From positions 199,400,501-199,464,500 of the forward strand of contig NC_092587.1 in NCBI RefSeq assembly GCF_047663525.1: a stretch of 64,000 nucleotides of DNA, written 5' to 3'. The stretch is from Anas platyrhynchos (Eukaryota > Chordata > Aves > Anseriformes > Anatidae). Every line of letters starts with the position of its first letter. The stretch's first letter is position 1. Below the pieces are notes generated by a model. It ran no database searches. It was not told the DNA's origin and worked only from the letters and a program-made list of their open reading frames with translations. This document shows positions 20,893 to 32,022 of the stretch, one piece after another. The translations under genes and the position numbers were made by a program.

Positions 20893-23800
20893 GATGCTTT
20901 CTTGTCCTATTTTGCAATTAAAGTAGAGGAAAGTTTATCTGCCTATGTTTGCACACTGTATTACTGGTGCAACCTGTAATAAAGCTGAGGTCCCCTGAAC
21001 CTCAGTCGGAAGGCAATATTACTTTCATTGAATTTGTGTTCTCAGCTACTCCTCTAACCTTACTACTTAATTCACCTTTACATTTCATATTCTTTCCTAG
21101 TCCATATTTTTATTAGTAGTTTCAGGAGACCAACAGAGATCCCATAATAAAACCCCATGTGACATCCAGTGAAGAAGGACAGAAATTCTAATTTGACTCT
21201 AACATGTATGAGGAGATAGAAATAAATTTGTGGGGCTGATTTTCTTTCTTCCAGGAAATGTTTGAGGGACAGAAAGCAGAAGAAATGTGGAGCTGGAAAA
21301 CAGCAGCTTTTGAGGTTAAGCTGATTCTCTTCTCGAAAATTATCTCATGAGCTGTTTGCTTCCTCATAGTGGCCAATTCATTTTATAGTTTGGCAGAGAT
21401 CAGCTGGCATGGGAATTAAAAGGAGACTCGCTTTAGGTAACAACAACCACAGTGATTTCCCTCTGAGAGCGGTGGTGCCGCAGAACTGGAGGATGCTCCG
21501 GCAGTCAGCTCCATCCGTATGTGGCAGTCTCTGTTCCAGCCTGGGGGGATGCTGTGATCTTCCTCGCTCCCTCAGCCCCCAGCCTTTCTGCTCAGACAGC
21601 TGATAAATATGTCAGAAAGCGGTGCTGCTGGAAGGCTGGATTTAGATTACAAGCCCATGTCTCCAAAGTGCCAGTTCTGGTTGCTCTGCTGTCAAAAAGC
21701 TCCTTGGGCTGTCATTTCTAAGCTACTGAGGAAGACTTTGAAGTCAGTGCATACTTACTTTTTAGGAAAGACAGGGAAGGTGGGAAGAAGGCTGTACTCA
21801 GTGCAGAGAAGAGCTTCAGCGTGCAAGACGTGGGACTAGAAACCTCCAGAGGTCCATTACAAACTGAATTTCTCCACAATACCCCACACCACATTTCCCA
21901 TGGAGGATCATTCTTCAGCCTCACAGACCTCTCATCAGGAAGGCAGTCTACATTTTCCATTCCCCCTTGTCAGTTCATTCCCCTTGCATTCTCCTAGATA
22001 ACTTTTTTCCTCTGGGTCACTTGCCAAAATCAGTGATAAAACTTAAATTGCAAAGACACTGCCAAGAAGACAAGTTCCTGACATCCTCTGCTGAAAAAAT
22101 CGCTTGTGTTTGGGAATGTCAGGCAGTAATTAGTTTGTGTTTTGGTAGACTCACATCCAATTGCTTCTTGCAAGTATTGCAGCTGCAGAGGAAAACAGGG
22201 CTGCATAGGAAACTGCAATTGATTAGTTGATGGAGGAGAAGCAGGACAGGTACAGTCTAAATAGGCATTTTACTACTGCCAAGTATGAGAAGCTGAAAAG
22301 CCTTTTAAGGAACAATATTTTAAAGCTGTGGGTCTCATGAACAAATGGGTTTGGATACCTCTACCCTAAAACAGAGGGACAGGAAGCATAAAGGGAATCA
22401 AACCTACACTGAGCAGCTGCTTTACCTTTACCTGGACCTTCCCTAAAGCACCTCATGATATTGTGTCTCCACTAGCCCTCCATGTCTCCTTCTGGCCTTT
22501 CCCCCTCAAACCAAGAGCCATCAGAAGAGGAAGCTTTTGCCTTCATGTCCAGCTGCAGGCAGTATCATTCTCCATCATCCCAGCATGATGGACGTGGAAT
22601 AAGAATAGAATAAGAAGTAACTTTGAAAGCTGCTTTGCAAACCATTGTTTGAAGGGATATTACTGTCAGAGCCCTAACGTAAAGAAACAACAAATTAAAT
22701 TTAGAAAGCTTATATTTAACCTTTTTTACGGTTTGTGAGTAGTGATTCTGACCAATCACTTTGCCTATTCAATTGTATTAACTTACAGCAGGTGAAAAGT
22801 TAATGTTCTGTGATGGAAGCAGTTAATAATTTTATTATTCTGTGTTTTAAATATACCTAGTACCATGCTTTACTGCTTTTGGTAGTTCTTATGGCCTCCT
22901 TGTTATTTGGGGTCCAGCCCTGCTAGACCTGGTCAGAAATAGCCTGGGGGGAATGCCACCTTAGTCCTGTAGTCATGTTTTCCAATGATTTCTAAGGAAG
23001 AGGTGCTTTGGCATTTACCTGGGAGAGACTGTAGACTGGTAAAGTCTTTTTCACTTAGGGGTCCCACTGTGGCCAAGAGCATAGCATTTTTTTTCCCCAA
23101 AACAGAAGAGATTTTTCCCAAAAACTGACTGCAGCCAACTTTAAATACTTGGTGTAGTGTTAGAGTCAGGCACCACTCCTGGCTGCTAGCAGAAGGAAGG
23201 GAATGGCAGCAAGCATGTAGTTAAATGATATATGAGTAGGTAATTCTTTTGATCTTTTATTTCTGCCATCTCTGGTCTTCTCACCATAGGATCCAGACCG
23301 TGGTATGGAGAAAAGAAGCACCATGACTGTGAGGGACCAGGTTGCCTGCAGCTGAGAGATGCCATTTGTGCAGGGAGCAGCCAGGGCTCTGCGAGGCAAA
23401 AAGGAATTGCGGAGATAGAGCAATCAAATCCAAGTCCTGGGTGAACTTGAAGTGTTGTCTCAAGGACAAGGAGCCAGTGGCCAGGCAGGGGGTTGTGCCA
23501 ACTGTTCTGAAATGTCAGCATTTATCTTGCTCCGTGGCTCGGATACATTATCTTTTCTGGGTCAGGCAGCCTGAAAATATCCCTCTGGTGAAAACAGGTG
23601 ATTCAAAGCCTGGCAGCTCAGCTGGTTGCATGCCCTTTGTGTATACCCCTGTGAACCTGCTACAACACGAGGCAAGGGTGCAGGTGTCTGTAGGACTGAT
23701 AGCAGAACTGATACACAGCTTGTCTCATCCAGAGATGAGGATGAGCTCTGGGCAGTGCTCATGAGGAGAGCAGCTTCTTCTGCAGTCACCTCTGGGAAAA

Positions 23801-26800
23801 TCCTCACTGTCAAGGGACGGCTTATTCTTCCCTCATAGGTAGTCATGCTCATGTCTTCTCAAAGCTGGAGTTTTTCTTGCTGAAAGTCTTCCTACCCCAA
23901 TCTTGAAAGTGTAAAACTGTGGAAAGTTTTTATCCACCTATTTGCTGGATTGTACCAAGCCCCTCTGGTGTAAGTTTGCTGCAGCTCTCATTAAACTCTG
24001 TCAACACTGTGTGAAAGGATACCAAAAGACATTTTGACTTAAAATCTGGATTTTATGAGAGAAAAAGAGCCACAGGTTTATTTCAGTTTTGTTTACCTAT
24101 AAAATAATGCAACTATAATTACAGCATCACTTGCATCTGTGTTTGCCTGAAACTATTCTGACAACATATTTTTTTCTTTCTGATTCATCTACATTGAAAA
24201 CTTCCTCTGTTACAATGCTGACTTTGATGATATTTTGGGTTGAGCCCTTTAAATGATTTTTCACTTCACAATGAGTTTCTGTCCCCAGACATATTTTGTT
24301 CTATATTACATTATATTAATACTCCATAAAGCTTAACTTAGAATAGCATTCTTTGTTTTTACCATAATAGAGCTGCCATTAAAATGTTGGCATTTCTTGT
24401 GGAATGAGGTTTCAGCTAGATCTAACAGCATCAATTTCACAGAAAGGGAGGAAAGTGTCCTTTATTCCCTTTATTATTTTAATATATACTAAAACTTTCA
24501 GGGCATGGACTCACACCTGTTTTGTAAAATACAGCTGTCTCCTCATAAAAGCAGGGAGGCATGCTTGTGTCATAAAATGATCTTAACTTCCATGAGAAAT
24601 TTAGTTAGAAATCAGAAAATGTACTTCCAGCCAAAATCAGTCAATAGGGATTCTGTCTCTGTTTGCTGCTCTGATTAATTTAAACTTCACATGTCACAGG
24701 GGGGGGAATGAAATACATTATTTTTGATGAGCGAGGCTGGCAAGCTATCTCAATAAGGCAAATGGAGCCAGGAATGATGTGCACAGCTCCATTTACCACC
24801 CATTTGCTCCACAGAGTGACCTCCCTCCTTATTTTGGGGGACTGGGTGGTGTGTGCTAGAGAAAGGATTCTGCCTAGTCATTTTATTTATAGGCATTGAC
24901 AAAGCCAAAGTTTTTAAGTTTTTACATCTAATAAAATGCAAATCACAGCAAGGAACACAGCTACAGCACCTTTTAACAGATAACCATTTGCACAGGCTTT
25001 GCCAGTGGAAAGAGGAGACAGTTTTTCCATGCCAAATGAAGGTGAGAGAGGCCAGGATTAAGCTTGCATCACATATCTTTTCCACAGTCCCAAGCCAAAC
25101 CACTGCTATAGATTTCCCCCTCTCACTCACTGGACTTTCTAATATGAGAAATATCTTCCCATGGAAAGCAGTGGTTGTGCTGTCACATGGGATCCCGCCT
25201 TACTCATACCGCTGGCTTTTGGCTCTGTTTTATGAAACTGGGCAGAGATGCCAGAGTTACCCTCAACCTATGATCTGCTCCAGTCAGAAGCAACAGAATA
25301 AGTCAGAAGGGAGTAGAGAGGCTCAAAAAACCCCTCCCAGTCATCACAGAAAGTGGCTTTTGTTTCACTGAACAGCAGGCAGACATCCCCTTGTACATTA
25401 TGGCTCATGTACTGCTGGAAGAGGAGATACAGATCTGAGGACCAAACCACCCATGCTCTCCAAAGACCCTGCAATCTTTTTTTCAAGACAGAGCTGTAAA
25501 GTTCTGAGTCTTAGACAAATTCCAGCGTAAACACAATGTGCTTATCTGCACTGCTTTGACAGTAGCAGTTGGACACACATGCATCTCTCTCCGGCCTTAT
25601 CAGCTCTTTAGTGCTGTTAGAATAGTTGCTCTCCTGTGCACCAACCTGGATAAGAGTGTCTCAGCATTAAGCACAGGGTGCTTTAATCATTACATTTTAT
25701 AAAATGCCTTTGGAATGTCACACTATAAATTGCAAGCTTATTGCAGACCATGAGCAGAACCACCCAGAACGTGGAAGTGAGTCAAAAGGCTTGGTGCACC
25801 CAGACATCCCCAGCATCATGGGGCCAGCATGCTCACTGCCCTGAAGCTCTGGGCCCTTTGACTGTGTCCTGGTTGATCAGAACAAGGTGGACATTCAGCA
25901 CCTGAACTGCTTTTCTGCCCCAAGAGGTGGTCACCAGATTGGTAACCTCGGTTATGATGTAAGGGACTGGCTGTGCTTTATGTGCAGCATCTGAGGCTAC
26001 ACCAAGGATGTGGGTGGGCAGGTACAGCAGGCTGTATGGGGCTAGGCAGACCTTTCTGCTGGGGCTGCAGAGAGAGACAAAAAAGCAAAATTGTGCTGTG
26101 GAGCTCCTCTCCTCACTCCGTGGCTGCTTTTCCCATCTTCTGCTGAGTGCAAAGACAACATTTCCTTTAAAATGAGCCCCAGTGGAGACACATCAGGAGA
26201 GGAAGCTGAAGCAATGTGAGCTGATGGCACTGTCACCTGCATGAGCAAAAGAACGGGTCAGCCAGGCTCAGCAATTGCTCCATCTTCTTAGTCCTCTTCT
26301 TCTGAAGCGGCTTTATACGTGGTATGAGGAAGAAAATTTTAGCATGGGATCTAGAACTACCAGGCAGAAGATGACCATCACCGTTACGTTTAATTTTCTT
26401 GAAATCACGGGTTGTTTGTAACGTGCTTTAAATGAAGATTAAATAAGTCATTCTTTCTCTAAAAGCCTTCTCCCCAAGTGAATAGGGATGAAAGCAGGTC
26501 TGTAGCCATTTGGACAGCCCTTAGCTCCTATTTCTATGGTTCTGCCAAGGCTCTAGAACTGCCTAAGGTGCAGGAGAAAAGGAGAAAGCCCATGTTTCTC
26601 TTCTCACTGATTAGGGAGAGCCACTATGACCTTGCCTTTTAACAGTGCCTCCTCCTCCAATATACATTAATATTTTGTGTAAGGTGGCGCAGTCGCAGAG
26701 AGGATATGGAACAAAGCAGCATCAGAAGAGGACACGTGATATTGATTGTATTAAGTCCCTCTTTGAGATCTGACAGGCAACCAAGTGCAGTGGGAACTGC

Positions 26801-27170
26801 AGCAACTCTATGAGCATGTTCCCTGGAAAGTCTGCACAGAGCATGGGAAGTTACTTACTCTTGATTGGGATAACTGTTCTGATACACCTATATCTGTTTT
26901 TCTCTGCCATTCCTATGGGTAGTGGCTTATAATGTCCAGAACACAATCAGAAGACATATATGACAACAGTAAGAGACATTTTCCTTCCTCTGAGAACCTC
27001 GGGATCTACCACACTAATTCCCTAACCCCAAAACACTCCCTGTGGAGGCAGGATGGATACAATGCGAAATAAATGAGTTTCAGGCTTCCATCCCTTCTTA
27101 CCCTTGGGCCACTCTGACTCACAGGAGCCCACAGTACTGCCTACAAAACCATAACGGGTTTGGTTTTGAT

Positions 27171-27195
27171 TTGTTTTGTTTTGTTTTTATTTTCT
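27171..27195. repeat. (TTTTG)n low-complexity tract
   Basis: Several imperfect TTTTG pentamers occur in a row. Confidence 0.8.
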
Positions 27196-28646
27196 ACTGC
27201 ATTATAACAGCAGTAATAACAGTAACCAAGCAGAAGAAATCCTGGCAAGTGAAGCTGTACTCATGTACAGCTCAAAAGCAGCAAGGAAAGGAACTGTCCA
27301 GAGACTAAAACATTTCCATGTTAGACTTATGATTTAATACTTGTTTAAGTTAAACATTAATATGGGTAAAGCAACTTCTAAAACAGAGCCAGTGCAGGGT
27401 TGATCCAAAAGTCAACAGAACAAAAGAGTCTGGAGGAAAACTCTGAGCCAAACCACTGAAGCTGATAATGTCTGGCAAGAAAACTCACCTCAGAGAAGAG
27501 CTTGAGGACAGCAAAAGTGCAGTACAAAATACACATCAAACCTCGCCCCATATTGCATGTCACTCTGCCTTTATTCTGACCAGATGTAAAAGACTCATGG
27601 TCTTGCAGGCCTGGGATACCTTTCACAAGCAGGCTTCAGGATCAGGATTGCTTCTGCACTTGGGGGTTCAAAATCCAGGCTGAGCTGCAGCTGACTGGGA
27701 CACAAGGACAGAAACCTTGAAGTGACTCTGTCTGGCCCAAACTGTGTTGATCTTCAGCTTGCCAGCTATTAATTGTACTTCAACAGATTGCAAAGTCTTC
27801 CTGTCATCCATCAGGGTACCAACATTTCATTATTCTGGGCTAACAGCCTGTAAAATGAAATGGCAAACAGAGCTTCATTAAAATAGAGTAAGACACTATC
27901 TCAGCTGGCAGGTTTGGGAGAGGAGGAATCAGGCCCCAGGGGTTGCTCTTCCAGCTTCATCTCCAACTAGCTGCATGGGAAAAAGGACAAAAACTCCTCT
28001 CAGCTCTCTGTGCCTCAGTTTACACATTCATCAAGTGGGGGCACCAGTTCTCAAGAGTCCTCTTCAGAACATTGTGGAAATTAATTACGATTTATACAGC
28101 ATTCTGTGATCTTGGGTGAATGCAAAGTATTAATTTCTTGTTCCAAATACATCCAGAGTAGCTGTCAAAGCATTAAAGGTTTTTATTCCAGTGACTGAAG
28201 ACACAGGATAGGAGTATTAAAAATGATAACAATCATTTCATTAATTTCTCACCCAGTGGAGTATAAGGGAAATGGCATTCCCCCAGTCCAATGCCATATG
28301 CCTTGGCTTCCCCTGGCTATCTGAGCTGACCTGACCATGCCTGCAGCTGAGGCAGCCACAAAGGACAGTAACACCTTCATTTCCCAGTGCAGATAGACAG
28401 ACAGACACCTCCAGGAGTGATTCAGATCCTGGGTGGGCTGACTCAGTCTCTGGAAGTCTCTTTATCTTTCCAGATCTTAGGCTTTGTCTCTATTAGCAAA
28501 TAAATGAGGCCAAGCTCCAGCCCTGAGGCCAGATGGCACAATGCAGCCGCCATCCAGATGAGTAAATACTGCTGCTCCCCAGATCCAGGTGTCTCGTAGG
28601 GACCACAGCTGGGAGCCATCCCAGCCCAGGTATGCTCCCAGGTCAG

Positions 28647-29300
28647 CACAGAATCATAGAATCACAGAAGGGATGGAGCTGAGGTCGGAAGCCACCTCTG
28701 GGTCCATCTGGTCCCACCCCTGCTCAAGCAGGGCCACCCACAGCAGGCTGCCCAGCACCACGTCCAGATTTAGGAGATCCATAGCCTGGGCCTGCACAGC
28801 ACAGAAGTGCTTCCTGATGGCCAGAGGGAACTTCTTGTGCTCCAGTTTGTGCCCATTGCCTCTTGTCCTGGCACTGGGCACCACTGAACAGGGCCTGGCT
28901 CCATCCCTCTTTGCACAGTTCCTTCAGGTGTTTATAGACACTCAGGAGATCCCTCTGAGCCCCCCCCTTCTCCAGGCTGAACAGCCCCAGCTCTCTCAAC
29001 CTTACAGCAGAGATGCTCCAGGCCTTTGATCACCTTGGTGGCCTTCTGCTGGGCCTTCTCCAGTATACCCAGGTCTCTCTTGTACTGGTGGGCCCAGCAC
29101 TGGACCCAGCACTGCAGATGGGCCCTCACCAGTGCTGAGCACAGGGGAAGGATCACCTCCCTTGGCCTGCTGGCCATGCTTTGCCTCATGCAGCCCAGGA
29201 TACCCTCGCCCTACTTAGCAGCAAGGGCACATTGCTGGCTCACGTTCAGTCTGGTGCTCACCAGGACCTCAGGCCCTCTTCTGAGGTACGCCATGTGTAC
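28647..29300 (-). mobile_element. CR1 LINE fragment, about 650 bp
   Basis: This is the reverse complement of the CR1 3' part. It starts with CACAGAATCATAGAATCACA (the CR1 terminus) and continues through 'tgctcaagcagggccaccca', 'gtttgtgcccattgcctctt' and 'ccaggctgaacagccccagc', ending in the distal ORF2 region near 29,300. It is the best preserved copy in the window. The several open frames across it on both strands are relics of this element, not host genes. Confidence 0.95.
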
Positions 29301-30354
29301 CAAAATACAGGTATGGGTACCCTGGGCACATGCCCTTGTCCCGACCATGGGTCAGTGTGACAGACGTGGCAGCGCAAGCCTGGATGTCTGAGTCACAAGA
29401 CTGTGTCTGAACCAGCAGATCACAGTGGCTCACAGCTATAATCAGAGCCCTTCAGGTCCCACGGCTTTAACCAGCCCCTGATGAGTACCAGACACGTCCA
29501 CCTCCACAAGGAGACAGGGAAAATGGGGGAGGACTGCCCCCCTAATGCCACAGAGAGAAGAGTAGTTCCTGGAATATTTATCAAGCCACTGAAACAAAGC
29601 TTTGCTTTTATAGTCCAGCTGACTGTTTTTCAGAGCTTTCCAGCTCCTCTTTTTACATGACAGCCATTTTACAGCCCAAATTCTTGACTGTCACTAGAAA
29701 CACACCGTGCAAAGGCAACAAGGCCAGTATGCGGTGTCCTGACATCCAAAGAGCAACAGCTAGTAGCAGCTGAACAGAAGCAAATGGAAACCTGCATATA
29801 TTTTCCAAAGTGAAGATATATTTAGCATTGTGAGTGGACATCTGTTTGCATATATTAATATTTCTGTGATGAACCATATCCAATACAGCTATTGCAGCTT
29901 TTAAGGATTAGGTGCTATCTTCAAAGACTTGCGGTTACAATTAGTTGGAGCTCAGGTAGACCCTAAGAAGAAGGAGGTGTGGGAATATTTGCACGTCTAA
30001 GCCTACTGGGCTTAATCCTTAGCACCTAAAATATTGCTTTTAACTTGTCTTAAAATATTAAGGAAAGGAACTAAATCTTTATATGCCAATTAAGAAAGCT
30101 GCTCTAGATTTGGCTCTTGAAGTGCTTTGATTTGATTTGAATATAACTATTTGGATTGCACGGATAGTAAAAGACACATGCTTCAGAGGGGAAGCTTTCA
30201 TTCCTTTAGGGCAACCAGCATCCCCTCAGTGCAAAGGATTAAATCAAAAAGAAATTAAGAGACGTACTACAGGGAAGGCTGGCTGTGTACTTTTCAATGT
30301 GGACAAAGCAGCCCTTCTACCTACTGGTAAAAATTCATGCTAGTGCATGAGACC
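29301..30354. other. Intergenic sequence
   Basis: No gene, RNA gene or named repeat is recognised in this stretch. Confidence 0.6.
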
Positions 30355-30421
30355 AGCACAAAGCCTAGACGCCACTTAAACATCCTGCCGAGGGGCTTAA
30401 GTGTTGGCTAGGCTTTGTGCT
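30355..30421. repeat. Long imperfect hairpin, 25-bp arms with a 17-base loop
   Basis: The left arm (30,355-30,379) starts AGCACAAAGCCTAG and ends CACTTAA. The right arm (30,397-30,421) is its reverse complement at 22 of 25 positions, with the outer 14 bp exact. In RNA read from the plus strand one of the three mismatches becomes a G:U pair. The size resembles a microRNA precursor stem or the end of a small inverted-repeat element, but neither is proven. It lies 13 bases left of the tandem duplication at 30,435. Confidence 0.85.
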
Positions 30422-30434
30422 AAGCCTCAGTAAC

Positions 30435-30669
30435 GGCTTGAATATCACTCACAAGAAAGAACACGAACAAACCGCGTTTGGATTTTGCCTGGGCCTGATT
30501 CTGTATTTCCACAGCCCTTTTTTGATGAGAATTTGGAGACTGGAGATGTGGCTTGAATATCACTCACAAGAAAGAACACGAACAAACCGCGTTTGGATTT
30601 TGCCTGGGCCTGATTCTGTATTTCCACAGCCCTTTTTTGATGAGAATTTGGAGACTGGAGATGTGGCTT
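30435..30669. repeat. Exact 115-bp tandem duplication
   Basis: Copy 1 covers 30,435-30,549 and copy 2 covers 30,550-30,664. I compared them base by base and found no difference. A third copy starts with GGCTT (30,665-30,669) and then diverges, so the breakpoint overlap is 5 bp. The unit is not a multiple of three, so it would shift any reading frame. It is not a CR1 and not low complexity. Confidence 0.93.
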
Positions 30670-31834
30670 CCCTTTCTGCTTTGTACATGAAACCTGCTTT
30701 TGTGATGCAAGGGGCATATGGGAAATATTTCCTCGGCGTAAATGGACAATGCAAATAAAATATCCACAGACTAATTACCACCCAGCAAAGGTAGTGCCAC
30801 TCATCTGAAGGCAATGTTGTGACATGAGTCATTTTGGCTCAGGGTCTCCCATAGAGATTTTGCAATTTGGGTCTTCATTCCCAGACTAAAAGGCGTTGTG
30901 TTGTGTCCATACAGCGGTGAGCTGGGGCTCACCATGCAGACAGACCCACGCACACGATCCCCTGGGATCCTGCGGCAGGCATCACTGGAGCTCCATGCAG
31001 GAACAAGGCTTCCTGTGCAGATTGTTTTCTAAGATTGATTCTTCACTTAGGCATCCCTGTATTTTTTTTCATATAATGGCCACATTTGTGCTCCAGACTC
31101 TGCCCTCCGGAAAGGGGGTGCAGATGTTTGTGACTACTCCAAACTTCCTGTAATCCATTGCCATTTCCAGCCAGGGGAATCGTGGGTTGGCTGCTGTGAA
31201 GAATCAGTGCCTTGGCTGGCGCAGCCTGCCCATGCTGCCATTGCTACACAGCTGCTTCGACCCCTTCTTCTTCAGCTGCTGCTTTTCATGGACTTTCACA
31301 AAAGAAAACTCAAGTGGAAGCTGCTAAAAGGCCCCAACCCATCACACCACAGGCATGTTTGGAACATGATCCTGAGTTGCAGGAGTTCCTGGAGGTAAGA
31401 GAAGGGACCCAGGAGACAAGCCATGGTATGTGTGCATGCGAGACAAAATGTCTTTGTTTATTTGCATTTAAATAAGAAAACAGAGAAAAAAAGCTTAAGC
31501 TGGAGATCAGTTAAAGAATTCAGCTCAAAACCCATGACAGAGAACTTAGCTGTATACTTCCCAGAAGTATAAAAATGTCAGGCAGTAAAACTGCATTACA
31601 AACCAAATCGACATTTTCCCTGTCCCTCAGCTTCCCCCAAGGACTCTGCCCCAGCCACACCAGCCCTTCCCAAAGGGATATGCAAAAGCACAGCTTTACT
31701 GCCCATTTGAGGTAGCTCAGATCAAGGAGGGCAGTGGATTCCCAGTGGTCCTAATAGCTTTTTTTGGCATCTGAGCATGAAAATTGCCATGCAGAAATTC
31801 CAGATTGGTACTGGCAAAGCCTTTTGCTCTGTGA
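30670..31834. other. Intergenic sequence
   Basis: No gene is recognised. Open frames of under 90 codons (for example 31,212-31,475) show no known domain. Confidence 0.6.
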
Positions 31835-32022
31835 AGGTAATGAAGCAATGCAGCACTTTGCCCACAGAGGAGGTGGAATTTGTCCTTGGAGATACTCAAA
31901 ACCCAACCAGGCATGTTCTTGAGCAACCTGGTCCGGTCAGCCTGTCTCTGAGCAGCAGATAGGACAAGGTGATCTCCAGAGGACCCTTCCCACCTAAATT
32001 ACTCCATGTTGCTGTGATTCTT
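31835..32022 (+). mobile_element. CR1 LINE 3'-end fragment
   Basis: CR1-like words occur in the correct order: 'gcccacagaggaggtggaat', 'ggagatactcaaaacc', 'gacaaggtgatctccagagg', 'acccttcccacc', and the terminal TGTGATTCTT. It is more diverged than the 28.6-kb copy. Confidence 0.85.

Larger units (their letters stand above)
20721..28646. other. Intergenic sequence
   Basis: No gene is recognised. The stretch contains an A-rich/(GA)n tract at 20,835-20,892, a G8 run at 24,699-24,706 and a (TTTTG)n tract near 27,171-27,195. Open frames up to 172 codons (24,853-25,371, plus) and 140 codons (23,342-23,764, plus) lack a recognisable domain, and overlapping open frames occur on the opposite strand, as expected by chance. 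A segment at about 26,370-26,465 keeps isolated CpGs in AT-rich DNA. Confidence 0.6.

Noticed and set aside
25740-26330. Segment with relatively few stop codons in one plus-strand frame, suggesting an old pseudogene
   Set aside because: The stop frequency is only slightly below chance, and I recognise no protein in it.
28589-29391. Several open frames of 70-146 codons on both strands
   Set aside because: They lie in or across the edges of the CR1 fragment and are remnants of that element.
30417-30758. 113-codon open frame containing a repeated peptide
   Set aside because: The repetition comes from the 115-bp tandem duplication, which shifts the frame between copies. There is no sign of a real protein.
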